A DNA stretch of 64,000 nt from Schleiferia thermophila (GCF_003337435.1 NZ_QPJS01000004.1:1-64000), one strand, 5' to 3'. Shown: positions 54,352 to 63,737, counted from the first letter of the stretch. Notes: generated by a model not told the origin, from the sequence alone. Numbers and translations are program-made.

Positions 54352-56763
54352 ATGGCAGACTGTAGTAAGTATATCTGCATCCATGGGCACTTCTATCAGC
54401 CCCCACGCGAAAATGCATGGCTCGAAGAAATAGAAATTCAAGAGTCAGCCCACCCCTTTCATGACTGGAACGAACGCATTACCCAGGAATGCTATCGACC
54501 CAACAGCGTCAGCCGTATCCTCAACGACGAAGGAAAAATTGTCGACATCGTCAACAACTACACCTTTATTTCCTTCAACTTCGGCCCCACTCTCCTCAGT
54601 TGGCTGGAAAACCACCAGCCCGAAGTTTACAACCGCATCCTGGAAGCCGACATGCACTCCATCGTTCAGTTCGAAGGCCATGGTTCGGCAATCGCACAAG
54701 TCTACAATCACATCATCATGCCCCTGGCCAATCGACGAGATAAAGAAACACAAGTCATCTGGGGCATCGAAGACTTCAAAAAGCGCTTTGGCCGCAATCC
54801 GGAAGGTATGTGGCTTGCAGAAACTGCTGTCGATACCGAAACTCTTGAAATACTCGCTCAACACAAAATTAAATTTACCATCTTATCCCCATATCAAGCC
54901 AGGCGATATCGCAAGATAGACACCGAACATTGGACCGATGGCATCGATAGCCGAAGACCTTACCTCTGCAAGTTGCCCTCCGGTCGCACCATCGCCATCT
55001 TCTTTTACCACGCCGACCTCTCCATGGGCGTAGCCTTCAAAGGGTACCTCAACGACGGGAAATACTTCGCACACCAACTCCTTAACGCATTCGACACGCA
55101 ACCTTCTGAAGCACAACTCGTTCACATCGCCACCGACGGCGAAAGCTATGGACACCACCACCGAAACGGCGATATGGCACTGGCCTATTGCCTTCACTAC
55201 CTCAGTAAGATGCCCGATGTTAAAATTGCCAACTACGGTTACTTCTTGCAAAAATTCCCCCCCCAATACGAAGTAGAAATTCACGAAAACTCCTCCTGGT
55301 CATGCGCTCACGGCGTGGAGCGCTGGCGTAGCGACTGCGGCTGCAAAACCGGAGGCGAACCCCACTGGAACCAAAAATGGCGCACCCCTCTCCGTCAGGC
55401 ACTCGACTACCTGCGCGACCAGCTCTCTGCTATATACGAAAATACCCTCCGGAATTACCACCCGGACCCCTGGCTGCTTCGAAACAAATACATCGAAATC
55501 TTCCCCCAACGAAGCCGAACCAAAACAGTACGCTTCCTCGAACAAAACTTCCAGCGCAACCTCTCCGACTCCGAAATCACCACCATACTCCGCGCCCTCG
55601 AAATGCAGCGAATGGCCCTCTACATGTACACCTCCTGCGGCTGGTTTTTCAACGAAATCTCCGGTATCGAAACCATCCAGATCCTCCAGTACGCCGAGCG
55701 CGCCATCCAGCTCGCCGAAGACATCGCCCAGGTAGAGCTCTATCCCCAATTTCTCCAGATCCTCGGTCAGGCCGTCTCCAACATCCCATCCATGGGCACC
55801 GGGGCCGACATCTACCGCAATCTGGTAGCCCCCAAGCGCCTGTCCCTCACCCAGGTCGGTATGCACTATGCCGTCAGCACCCTCTTCGAAGAAGACGCCC
55901 GTAACCTCACCGTCCTCAACTACGAATGCATCGCCGAAGAGCTCACCCGAATCAAAGCCGGCGGCCAGTTTCTCGTAGTCGGCCAGACCAAAGTGCGCTC
56001 CAAAGTCACGCAAAGCCAAAAGCGCTTCAGCTTCGTGATCCTCTACCTCGGCAATCACCACCTCATCGGCAATACCTCCGACAGCCTCACCTACGACGAA
56101 TACGCCTCCCTCGTCCGCAAATTCCGCAACTACTTCGACGCAGGAAACCTCACCGAAGTGCTCGAACTCATCAAAGACAACTTTGCCTCCCGAACCTTCT
56201 CCTTTTTCAACCTCTTCAAAGACGAACAAAAAAAACTCCTCGACCGCGTCCTGGACATCCAGGTCAAAAACGCCCTCGACTTCTACGAACGCATCAATGA
56301 GCGCACCTTCCTCCTGCTCAACCTCATGCGAAACGAGTCCCTCACCATCCCCGAAATTCTGATCACCAACCTCAAAACCCTCGTCATCCAGAAACTTTAC
56401 GACGAACTGGCAGCCCCCTCCCTTCCGGACATCGAAAAAATCCGCGAACTGGAAGAAATCATCGTCAAATGGAAATTCCGAATCCCCACCAACAGGCTCA
56501 ATTACGCAGCCACCCTCAAAGTCAATACCCTGGTGGCCGAATACCACAAAAACCAAAACATACACCTCATTGTAGAGCTTGCCACAGACCTGCTCAACAG
56601 CCTGAAAGCCATTGGCATCACACCCCAGCTCAACGAACTCCAGGACCTGATCTTCACCGTTATCAAAGATGGCAAATTCCCCCAATCAGAGCTCTTTGGT
56701 GTCCTTCTCCTGGCCAATAAACTTGGAATGGAAATCAAAGGAAAACTCCCCCGGACACGCTGA
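54352..56763 (+). CDS. GH57-type protein with DUF3536 domain
   Basis: The 803-residue protein has a GH57-like N-terminal barrel (ICIHGHFYQPPREN, GMWLAETAVD with the probable nucleophile Glu, HIATDGESYGHHH with the probable acid Asp). A helical DUF3536 C-terminal part of about 400 residues follows. GH57 enzymes are alpha-amylases, branching or debranching enzymes and 4-alpha-glucanotransferases. Placement right after glgB supports intracellular alpha-glucan work, but exact chemistry is not known to me. No signal peptide. Codon third positions are strongly enriched for C from about 54.5 kb to the end, unlike most of the window. This also leaves long accidental frames on the other strand. Confidence 0.85.
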   Translation: MADCSKYICIHGHFYQPPRENAWLEEIEIQESAHPFHDWNERITQECYRPNSVSRILNDEGKIVDIVNNYTFISFNFGPTLLSWLENHQPEVYNRILEADMHSIVQFEGHGSAIAQVYNHIIMPLANRRDKETQVIWGIEDFKKRFGRNPEGMWLAETAVDTETLEILAQHKIKFTILSPYQARRYRKIDTEHWTDGIDSRRPYLCKLPSGRTIAIFFYHADLSMGVAFKGYLNDGKYFAHQLLNAFDTQPSEAQLVHIATDGESYGHHHRNGDMALAYCLHYLSKMPDVKIANYGYFLQKFPPQYEVEIHENSSWSCAHGVERWRSDCGCKTGGEPHWNQKWRTPLRQALDYLRDQLSAIYENTLRNYHPDPWLLRNKYIEIFPQRSRTKTVRFLEQNFQRNLSDSEITTILRALEMQRMALYMYTSCGWFFNEISGIETIQILQYAERAIQLAEDIAQVELYPQFLQILGQAVSNIPSMGTGADIYRNLVAPKRLSLTQVGMHYAVSTLFEEDARNLTVLNYECIAEELTRIKAGGQFLVVGQTKVRSKVTQSQKRFSFVILYLGNHHLIGNTSDSLTYDEYASLVRKFRNYFDAGNLTEVLELIKDNFASRTFSFFNLFKDEQKKLLDRVLDIQVKNALDFYERINERTFLLLNLMRNESLTIPEILITNLKTLVIQKLYDELAAPSLPDIEKIRELEEIIVKWKFRIPTNRLNYAATLKVNTLVAEYHKNQNIHLIVELATDLLNSLKAIGITPQLNELQDLIFTVIKDGKFPQSELFGVLLLANKLGMEIKGKLPRTR

Positions 56764-56784
56764 ATACACTCAATTTTCTTACAG

Positions 56785-57065
56785 GGCGCCTCCCCCGGCC
56801 GCTTTCAGTCGGCGGCCGGGGGCCGGTCTACGGCTCCTATTCCCTTTGCGGTTCGGGCATGGCTCATCGGGCTGCGGTGGCTTGCTCTCGCTCCGCCTCC
56901 TCGCCCGTGAGCCATATAGCCCGCCCGCTGCAGCTCATATCCGCCTCCGCCCTGGCGCATACGCCCCCGCAGGGTTCAACCTAGGCGAATTCCGCTCCTC
57001 CGGCACGCTGCAACCGGAATTTGTACCGGCCAACGGCTGCCGGCCTGGCGACAACGCCGAAAGTG
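56785..57065 (+). repeat. GC-rich structured intergenic element A
   Basis: This stretch just after the DUF3536 stop holds two strong inverted repeats. CCCCCGGCCGC / GCGGCCGGGGG (56792-56802 with 56812-56822) is perfect, with a 9-base loop. ATGGCTCATCGGGC / GCCCGTGAGCCAT (56859-56872 with 56903-56915) has one bulged base. Several frames are open here, but with no start, domain or codon bias matching a gene. The first hairpin could also stop glgB-operon transcription, although it lacks a T run. Confidence 0.5.
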
Positions 57066-57092
57066 AAACCTAAACAGTGAAAAAAAGGCGAG

Positions 57093-57269
57093 ATGGTTCA
57101 GGAGCTTGTAAAGGGCTGGGATGAAAGGAAAAGGGTGGCTGTGGTCATTGGGTCCAGGATGGGATCGGATATGGCCGCGGATGCGGAGATTGCCGGGCAT
57201 CCCGAGCTAAGCGAGCCGGTGGTTTTAGCTAGTTGTGGCCTGATGCAGTGGCGGTGTGGCGGGAAGTAA
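57093..57269 (+). CDS. Doubtful 58-residue ORF
   Basis: An ATG-started frame between the two GC-rich elements encodes MVQELVKGWDERKRVAVVIG and onward. No recognised domain. Local composition is G-rich on this strand, which makes chance open frames likely. Listed for completeness. Confidence 0.15.
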   Translation: MVQELVKGWDERKRVAVVIGSRMGSDMAADAEIAGHPELSEPVVLASCGLMQWRCGGK

Positions 57270-57433
57270 AGAGCAGCCGGAAAAACAGCGTGTGCGAGCT
57301 ATCGAAGTCGGCGAGGAGCAGGGGAGGCAGAGGATTGGGAGGTAGCGGGAGGGTGAGTATTCTGGCTTATGAGTCGGACGGGGTCCCTTGAGGGTTAGAA
57401 TGTGATGGGCGTATGGACCTGCTGCGGGGGGTA

Positions 57434-57569
57434 CTGCGTGAGGGATGCGGAGGGCGCCCGCAGGGCGGTGCGCAGCGCAGCGGAGCACGGGAGCGAAGCG
57501 CACCCCGGAGCAGCCCGACCCCGCGCGGCAAGGCCGTAAGGCCGGCGCGCGGGGGCACGCCCAAAAAAG
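57434..57569 (-). ncRNA. GC-rich structured element B (Bacteroidota intergenic type)
   Basis: Read on the minus strand it begins TTTTTTGGGCGTGCCCC, contains GGGGTCGGGCT and ends ATCCCTCACGC, a pattern I recall as a dispersed intergenic element in many Bacteroidota. GCGTG and CACGC (57556-57560 with 57436-57440) can close the whole domain. Inside, a 9-bp stem (57519-57527 with 57546-57554) leads to GGCC, a 4-base loop and GGCC again (57532-57543). That loop reads GTAA on the plus strand and TTAC on the minus strand. Whether it is transcribed, a mobile repeat or a regulator is unknown. It lies directly downstream of the alkB-like gene. Confidence 0.45.
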
Positions 57570-57579
57570 CAAAAAAAGG

Positions 57580-58197
57580 TCATTGGACGATGTTTCGAAA
57601 TGTGAGATTGATACGGCAGCCTTTGGGCGGAGAGGTTTTGGGAAGTGCGTGTAGGTAGTGATGCTGGAATTGCCCTTTCATGATCAAGAGTGAGCCGTGA
57701 GGCAAGGGAATTCGGCGTGAGGGGCCTTTGACGAATTTTGGCTTCCAGGCAAAATGACGGGTGGATCCCAGGCTGATGGAGGCAATCGTGGGAGTGGGGC
57801 CAAGGCAGGTTTCGTCGTCGGCATGCCAGCTCATGGAGTCGCGGCCGTGGCGATAGAGATTGAGCAGCACGGAATTGAAAGATGCGGGCAAGTTTTGCTC
57901 AATAAGGGATTTGATGGTAAGTACAACGGGGTGCCATGGATGGGGTTGAAATTCGTTGCCTGAAAATCTGTATGCTGTGCCTGGCTGGCCCATCCAATAC
58001 ATCAGACGTGGAAAGGGGATGCGCCTGCCGTATATTTTTAAGCTATGTTGCTGCCAGGGTATATCGGTGATTAGGGTGTTGAGGGCATGGTCTGCCAGAT
58101 TGGAGGGCAAAAAGGATGGATAGAGCACGAGCATGTTTTCTTCCAATTGGATGGATGGGGCTGAAGTCTGAAACCATTCATCAATGTATGCTTGCAT
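57580..58197 (-). CDS. AlkB-like 2-oxoglutarate/Fe(II) dioxygenase
   Basis: The 205-residue protein has the AlkB fold motifs: LLNLYRHGRDSMSWHADDE (Fe ligands His and Asp at about 124 and 126), a second ligand His in HHYLHALPK (about 181), and RINLTFR with the 2-oxoglutarate Arg (about 193). PRLMYWMGQ is the usual substrate-lid segment. It should demethylate alkylated DNA or RNA bases oxidatively. The GC-rich element B follows its stop. Confidence 0.88.
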   Translation of the reverse strand: MQAYIDEWFQTSAPSIQLEENMLVLYPSFLPSNLADHALNTLITDIPWQQHSLKIYGRRIPFPRLMYWMGQPGTAYRFSGNEFQPHPWHPVVLTIKSLIEQNLPASFNSVLLNLYRHGRDSMSWHADDETCLGPTPTIASISLGSTRHFAWKPKFVKGPSRRIPLPHGSLLIMKGQFQHHYLHALPKTSPPKGCRINLTFRNIVQ

Positions 58198-58220
58198 CTC
58201 TTAGAAGGTGATGTACAAAG

Positions 58221-58826
58221 TTGCATACATTTGTAAATGTAAAGCAGATAATTCAGGATTTTTTGAAAGGGCTTCGAACAGGTGGTGTGCTCTGGATGAG
58301 GGTTACTGCACTATGTGTGGTATTGGCTCTGGTGTTTCCTACCTTCGGGCCTATGGGAATCTATCATCTGCAGAAAAAAATGCTCAGGCGGGAGGTGAAA
58401 AAGCAATTGCTTTCGGTGGTGGGATATGAAGAGCTGACGTGCTTTACTAGTGCCAGATTGATGGCAGAGGATGTGAAGTGGGTGGATGATGGAGAATTTG
58501 TAATCGAAGGTTTATATTTTGATGTGGTAGAACGGATCGAGTCGGATAGTGGCACGGTGTTGTATTGCTGGCCTGACTACAAGGAGTCTGAGCTTGAGCG
58601 TCTGCGTACGGCAGTAGCTTCAAATTTTCTTCGAGACTTGCAGGGCGGTGATCCCAAAGTGTTTTTGAGTTATCTGGTATTTATAAAAGGTTTTCACAGG
58701 GCTTTGGATGAAGGATGTATTGTCTTGTGGTCGTCTATAAAAACGGTATTTTGCTATGTCTCACCAATCGGTGAGGATATTAAGGTGTCCATCTTTCGGC
58801 CGCCCGACCTGACTATTGTCTTTTAA
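58221..58826 (+). CDS. Membrane-anchored protein of unknown function upstream of TonB receptor
   Basis: The 201-residue protein starts with a short cytoplasmic part, then one hydrophobic segment (VTALCVVLALVFPTFGPMGIY), then a soluble domain with RREVKKQLLSVVGYEELTCF, VKWVDDGEFVIEGLYFDVVERI and YCWPDYKESELE. This layout matches an uncharacterised Bacteroidota family that I remember as commonly encoded before metal/heme TonB receptors. A role in the same uptake system is inference. An ATG four codons earlier exists in another phase. Confidence 0.6.
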   Translation: MHTFVNVKQIIQDFLKGLRTGGVLWMRVTALCVVLALVFPTFGPMGIYHLQKKMLRREVKKQLLSVVGYEELTCFTSARLMAEDVKWVDDGEFVIEGLYFDVVERIESDSGTVLYCWPDYKESELERLRTAVASNFLRDLQGGDPKVFLSYLVFIKGFHRALDEGCIVLWSSIKTVFCYVSPIGEDIKVSIFRPPDLTIVF

Positions 58827-58962
58827 CCAGACCTGATTCGGGTCTTTTAAGAATGTTGATTTCTCTTCGGGCACATAAGTGGTGTACGGATGCTTGTCCA
58901 TTGTAGTGGACCTATGTGCTTTATTGTCAAAATTTTAATGTATTCTATCAAAACGCAGTACT

Positions 58963-61380
58963 ATGAAAAAAATTATATCTGTACTCATCATTACATTAGG
59001 TGTGACTGCTACGTTATTGGCGCAGAGACTCACAGTAACAGACGCGTTCACGGGGGAGCCTGTAGAGCGCGCTACGATTTCGAGCAGAGAACCTCGGTTG
59101 TTTACTTACACCAATATGCGGGGTCAGGCTGAAATTAAAGATTTTGCATCTGCATTGCAGATTGAAATCAGATTAATCGGGTATGAACCTCAGATATTTA
59201 CGTTTGAACAGCTTCGTAATCAAGGTTTTAAGGTATTGCTCAGGCCGTCAAACGTCAGCTTGGATCAGGTGACGGTTTCGGCTTCTCGTTTTGTAGAGCG
59301 CAGCCTTAATGTGCCGCAGCGCACTGTAAGCGTCGCGCAGAAAGACATCATGCTGCTTCAGCCGCAAACCGCTGCCGATTTGCTTGGGCAGTCAGGCGAG
59401 GTTTTTATACAGAAAAGCCAGCAGGCTGGCGGTAGCCCGATGATTCGCGGATTTGCTACCAACCGGCTGATGTACACGGTAGATGGTGTGCGCTTCAATA
59501 CGGCTATTTTCCGCGGTGGCAATATTCAGAATGTGATCAATCTGGATCCATTTGTTGTGGAGCAGGCAGAAGTGATTTTTGGGCCCGGCTCCATTATCTA
59601 TGGTTCGGATGCCATTGGCGGTGTAATGACGTTTCACACGCAGAATCCGGAGTTGTCCCTTGACGATGAGGTGATGGTATCAGGTAAAGTCATTGGCAGA
59701 TACAGCTCGGCCAATCAGGAAAATACCGGACATCTGACGCTGAATGTGGGAGGTAAAACGTTTGCCTCACTTACTGCAATCAGTTATTTCAGATTTGATG
59801 ACCTGCGAATGGGAAGTCATGGACCTGATGAATATTTACGGAGGATTTATGCGACGCGAATAGATTCGACCGACAGGATTCTATACAATCCGGATCCACG
59901 CGTGCAAGTACCTAGTGGGTACGATCAGTACAACATCCTGCAAAAACTCAGATACAGGCCCTCTCATAAGTGGGATATCAGGTATGGATTTCACTACAGC
60001 GAAACATCGTCGTATTCGCGTTACGATCGGTTGCACCGATACAGGGCTAATGGTCTGCCCAACAGTGCTGAGTGGAACTACGGCCCACAAATCTGGATGA
60101 TGAATCACCTGGCGGCCACCCATCACGGCCAAACTGTTTTCTACGACCAAATGACCTTGAGCCTGGCTACTCAATTTTTTGAAGAGAGCCGTATCGACCG
60201 GTCTTTTGGACAAAATCGAAGACGCAACCGTGTGGAGCGGGTGATGGCACATTCGGCAAATGCAGATTTCGTGAAAAGGTTTCAAGAGGAAAATGCCCTG
60301 TATTACGGTCTGGAGTATGTTTGGAACGAAGTACACTCTACCGGTACTGATACGCGCATCAACACCGGAGTAACTGAGCCTGCTAGCTCGCGCTATCCCA
60401 ATGCCGATTGGTTGACATATGCAGCTTATGCCAAATACCAACATCGACTGTCGGATAAGTTGTTGTTGGAAGTTGGTTCCAGATTTACAGCTTTTGAGGT
60501 GTCGGCCGATTTCAGGCCAAATCTGGATTTTTTCCCTTTTCCTTTTGAGCAGGAAAATTTATCATTTAGCAATGTAGTGGGAAATCTTGGCCTGGCTTAT
60601 AATCCGGATTCAAAAACAAAAATCAGTGCTCTGGTCAGTACTGGATTTCGGGCGCCCAATGTGGATGATATCGGAAAAGTTTTTGACTCTGAACCAGGTT
60701 CCGTGACCGTACCCAATCCAGACTTAAAAAGTGAATATGCCTACAACGGGGAACTGAGCGTGATCCGAACGTTTTCTGATCGAGTGAAAACTAGCATCAC
60801 CGGATACTATACCTTTTTAAACAATGCATTGGTGCGGAGAAATTTTACCCTTAATGGTCAGGATTCGATTTTCTACGATGGACAATTGTCCAGAGTGCAG
60901 GCCATTCAAAATGCGGCACAGGCAACTGTCTGGGGCGTACAGGCTCTTGTAGAACTGGAGCTGGGTAAAAGAGTGACTTTCAGTACGCAGGCCAATTATC
61001 AGAAGGGAGAAGAAGAGATGGACGATGGTTCGGTCAGTCCATCACGCCATGCAGCTCCTTGGTTTGGGGTTAGCAGGCTTACCTTTAGAGCAAGCCGGCT
61101 GAATTTTCAGGTTTATGCTATGTACAGCGGGGGCTTTACTTTCGACATGCTGAATGTAGAAGAACGCGGAAAACCAGAAATTTATGCGATAGATCCACTG
61201 GGTAGGCCATATTCTCCGGGCTGGTACACTTTAAACTTTAAATCCAATTATCAGCTAAACGGTCAGGTGGGCATTACTGCCGGATTGGAAAACATCACGG
61301 ATCAGCGCTACAGACCTTACAGCTCCGGCATAGTGGCACCTGGCCGAAATTTTGTATTTGCTGTGCGCGTATCTTTTTGA
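58963..61380 (+). CDS. TonB-dependent receptor, hemoglobin/transferrin family
   Basis: The 805-residue outer-membrane receptor has a signal peptide (MKKIISVLIITLGVTATLLAQ), a carboxypeptidase-like regulatory domain to about residue 95, and a plug (SGEVFIQKSQQAGGSPMIRGF, TNRLMYTVDGVRFNTAIF, EVIFGPGSIIYGSDAIGGVM). The 22-strand barrel ends RNFVFAVRVSF. The plug motifs and NPDLKSE in the barrel mark the heme/hemoglobin/transferrin subfamily, so heme or iron acquisition is likely. Neither a heme lyase nor a siderophore gene is next to it. Confidence 0.88.
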   Translation: MKKIISVLIITLGVTATLLAQRLTVTDAFTGEPVERATISSREPRLFTYTNMRGQAEIKDFASALQIEIRLIGYEPQIFTFEQLRNQGFKVLLRPSNVSLDQVTVSASRFVERSLNVPQRTVSVAQKDIMLLQPQTAADLLGQSGEVFIQKSQQAGGSPMIRGFATNRLMYTVDGVRFNTAIFRGGNIQNVINLDPFVVEQAEVIFGPGSIIYGSDAIGGVMTFHTQNPELSLDDEVMVSGKVIGRYSSANQENTGHLTLNVGGKTFASLTAISYFRFDDLRMGSHGPDEYLRRIYATRIDSTDRILYNPDPRVQVPSGYDQYNILQKLRYRPSHKWDIRYGFHYSETSSYSRYDRLHRYRANGLPNSAEWNYGPQIWMMNHLAATHHGQTVFYDQMTLSLATQFFEESRIDRSFGQNRRRNRVERVMAHSANADFVKRFQEENALYYGLEYVWNEVHSTGTDTRINTGVTEPASSRYPNADWLTYAAYAKYQHRLSDKLLLEVGSRFTAFEVSADFRPNLDFFPFPFEQENLSFSNVVGNLGLAYNPDSKTKISALVSTGFRAPNVDDIGKVFDSEPGSVTVPNPDLKSEYAYNGELSVIRTFSDRVKTSITGYYTFLNNALVRRNFTLNGQDSIFYDGQLSRVQAIQNAAQATVWGVQALVELELGKRVTFSTQANYQKGEEEMDDGSVSPSRHAAPWFGVSRLTFRASRLNFQVYAMYSGGFTFDMLNVEERGKPEIYAIDPLGRPYSPGWYTLNFKSNYQLNGQVGITAGLENITDQRYRPYSSGIVAPGRNFVFAVRVSF

Positions 61381-61447
61381 ACCATCAGGCCGCGTTGTGC
61401 AGTTGTACAAGTGATGCTTTCGTAGTTTTGAATTTTAGTCTAATGCT

Positions 61448-61475
61448 GCCTCCTCAAAAGGAGGCGGCTTTCTTT
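61448..61475 (+). terminator. Possible terminator after the TonB receptor
   Basis: GCCTCCT, loop CAAA, AGGAGGC, then GGCTTTCTTT. The stem is 7 bp and the T run is broken, so it is a moderate call. Confidence 0.5.
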
Positions 61476-61663
61476 ATACCCGTGCAGGATTTTGCAGATT
61501 TGGAATCTTAAGGTACTGCATTATCTCCTATTTTTTGAAATCATCGGGTAGAGATTACATTGAGATCAACATGGGAGCTTAAAATTCCAATTTTCTAAAA
61601 CTCAAGGCAAAGATTGAAGGAAAGGATTTAAAGAGACAAAATCTCTGTCTCCACTAAACGTAA

Positions 61664-61700
61664 AAAAACCGTCTCTTAAAAAGAAGGAGACGGTTTTTTT
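61664..61700. terminator. Terminator between convergent genes
   Basis: AAACCGTCTC and GAGACGGTTT with A and T tails on both sides. It lies 30 bases from the stop of the 147-residue gene and can serve both directions. The bases between 61476 and 61663 show nothing else. Confidence 0.8.
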
Positions 61701-61728
61701 TGGAACAATTCCGCGCCCTTGGCCGAAC

Positions 61729-62172
61729 TTAAAAAATATTATTTACATCCCGGGCCCTCATCAGATAGTTTTGTGCATTGGAAGTTTTGCAAGCACATTC
61801 ATCATTGGTAATGATAAAAGCATTTAGACCGGCCAGGCGTGAACTTAAGCATCCAGCCAGATAATAGGCAGTGTAGGGGCCAGCTGGTAATGTCTTATCT
61901 GTTCGGAGGAAGAATTCGTATACCTTTCCATCTTCCAGCGGCCTGGTAGCTAAATAAATTCCCGAAACACGCTGCCCGCTTATTGAGGCCGAAGAGTGAT
62001 ATTTGAAGGTATTGCGATCGAACATATCCGAAGGGATACCGGTATGCATTTGTAAAAATTCAGTGACTTTTTCCTGACTAAATCGTTGCTCATCAGATTG
62101 AGCACCTGCAGGCTTAAAAATAAATACGTATGCAATGACAAAAAGGGCTGAAAGTTGGACTTTTATTTTCAT
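61729..62172 (-). CDS. Small exported protein of unknown function
   Basis: The 147-residue protein has a signal peptide (VQLSALFVIAYVFIFKPAGAQ). The mature part includes MHTGIPSDMFDRNTFKYHSS, FFLRTDKTLPAGPYTAYYLAG and two Cys in ECACKTS. No domain recognised. It stands alone, converging with the TonB receptor and divergent from miaB. Confidence 0.55.
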   Translation of the reverse strand: MKIKVQLSALFVIAYVFIFKPAGAQSDEQRFSQEKVTEFLQMHTGIPSDMFDRNTFKYHSSASISGQRVSGIYLATRPLEDGKVYEFFLRTDKTLPAGPYTAYYLAGCLSSRLAGLNAFIITNDECACKTSNAQNYLMRARDVNNIF

Positions 62173-62263
62173 GTCTCAAGGAATTTATAGTACAAATTTA
62201 CTAAGGACACTATAAATACCCATTAAATAAAGCTGACAATATGTCACTAAAATGAAAGAAAAC

Positions 62264-62271
62264 TACCTTTG
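62264..62271 (+). promoter_or_regulatory. miaB -7 promoter box (TACCTTTG)
   Basis: TACCTTTG matches TAnnTTTG exactly and lies 20 bases before the ATG at 62292. Confidence 0.5.
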
Positions 62272-62291
62272 CAGAAAATCTGAAGGCAAGT

Positions 62292-63737
62292 ATGCATCAT
62301 TACGGAAACAAAATCATAGACGAAAGCAGGCAAGGGGAAGCCTTGATGTTGGAATCAGAAGGGCATAAAAAATTATATATAGAAAGCTATGGATGTCAGA
62401 TGAATTTTTCTGACAGTGAAATAGTGGCAAGTATTCTTGCCGGCGAGGGATATTCCACTACAAAAAATCCTGAAGATGCAGATCTTGTATTGCTTAATAC
62501 CTGCTCCATTCGCGAAAAGGCTGAGCAAACTGTACGAAACCGATTGTCGCACCTTCAATATTTAAAAAAAACAAAGCCTGCCGTAAAAATCGGCGTGCTG
62601 GGCTGTATGGCAGAGCGCATCAAGGACAAGCTCCTAGATGAGGAGAAGCTGGTGGATCTGGTGGTCGGACCAGATGCGTATCGAGATCTCCCTGAATTGC
62701 TTAAAGAGGTAAACGACGGCCGAAAGGCGGTAAATGTGATTCTGTCGAAAGAAGAAACCTATGGAGATATAAATCCCGTACGACTCGGTGGCAACGGCAT
62801 ATCAGCATTTATTTCAATCATGCGCGGATGCGACAATATGTGCACCTTTTGTGTAGTGCCATTTACCCGTGGTCGGGAGCGAAGCCGAAATCCTCAATCC
62901 ATCATCGAAGAGGCAGTACAGTTACAGGATGCTGGATATAAAGAAATTACTTTACTTGGTCAGAACGTAGACTCATATCTTTGGTATGGCGGAGGTCTGA
63001 AAAAAGATTTTGCTAAAGCATCGGAAATAGCCAGAGCATCTGCCGTCAGATTTGCGGAATTGCTGCGTAGGGTGGCAGAGGCTGTGCCCGGAATGCGCAT
63101 CAGATTTAGCACTAGTAATCCCCAGGACATGACAGAGGATGTGCTGTATACTATAGCTGAATATCCAAATATCTGCAAATACATACACCTCCCGGTGCAG
63201 AGTGGTAGCAGCCGTATTTTAAAGGCCATGAACCGAGGTCATACCCGAGAACAGTACATGGAGCTGATCGAAAAAATCCGCAGCATAATCCCTGATTGCG
63301 GGCTTTCGCACGATATGATTGCCGGATTTCCGGGTGAAACGGAGGAAGACCACCAAGACACATTATCGCTGATGGAATTTGTAAAATACGATTTCGGATA
63401 TATGTTTAAATATTCTGAAAGACCAGGTACCTATGCGGCCAGGCACCTCAGGGACGATGTGCCAGATGAGGTAAAAACCAGAAGACTAAACGAAATCATA
63501 GACCTGCAGCAGAAACATTCCCTCTACAGAAACCAGCAGCACTTAGGCAAGACGGTGGAGGTGCTGGTCGAAGGTACTTCACGTAAGTCCGAAGATCACT
63601 GGTTTGGCAGAACTACTCAAAATACAGTAGTAGTATTCCCAAAAGAACAAGCGAAACCCGGTGATAGAGTATGGGTAACTGTTGAATACTGTACGTCGGC
63701 CACGTTGCTAGGAAAATTAGCCAGTTTATCATGTTGA
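62292..63737 (+). CDS. miaB: tRNA-2-methylthio-N6-isopentenyladenosine methylthiotransferase
   Basis: The 481-residue radical-SAM methylthiotransferase acts on i6A37 of tRNAs. Its N-terminal cluster domain has Cys in [22 protein letters not shown] and VLGCMAERI. The radical SAM motif is [17 protein letters not shown] (Cys about 180, 184, 187), and a TRAM domain follows ([11 protein letters not shown] to the end). The start codon ATG 62292 follows a good promoter box; another ATG at 62346 would also fit the family. The last 8 bases overlap the next gene. Confidence 0.95.
   Translation: MHHYGNKIIDESRQGEALMLESEGHKKLYIESYGCQMNFSDSEIVASILAGEGYSTTKNPEDADLVLLNTCSIREKAEQTVRNRLSHLQYLKKTKPAVKIGVLGCMAERIKDKLLDEEKLVDLVVGPDAYRDLPELLKEVNDGRKAVNVILSKEETYGDINPVRLGGNGISAFISIMRGCDNMCTFCVVPFTRGRERSRNPQSIIEEAVQLQDAGYKEITLLGQNVDSYLWYGGGLKKDFAKASEIARASAVRFAELLRRVAEAVPGMRIRFSTSNPQDMTEDVLYTIAEYPNICKYIHLPVQSGSSRILKAMNRGHTREQYMELIEKIRSIIPDCGLSHDMIAGFPGETEEDHQDTLSLMEFVKYDFGYMFKYSERPGTYAARHLRDDVPDEVKTRRLNEIIDLQQKHSLYRNQQHLGKTVEVLVEGTSRKSEDHWFGRTTQNTVVVFPKEQAKPGDRVWVTVEYCTSATLLGKLASLSC

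Noticed and set aside
55300-56685. 461-codon open frame on the minus strand
   Set aside because: It is antisense to the DUF3536 gene and remains open only because of the C-ending codon bias. Its composition (Gly, Val, Asp, Glu) is that of a reverse frame.
57225-57572. Several Arg/Pro/Ala-rich frames on both strands
   Set aside because: They are by-products of the GC-rich structured element B. None has a domain or plausible translation start.
56764-57580. Replication origin suggested by the strand-composition flip and intergenic position
   Set aside because: There are no DnaA boxes, no dnaA, gidA or rpmH neighbours, and local codon bias of opposing genes explains much of the flip.
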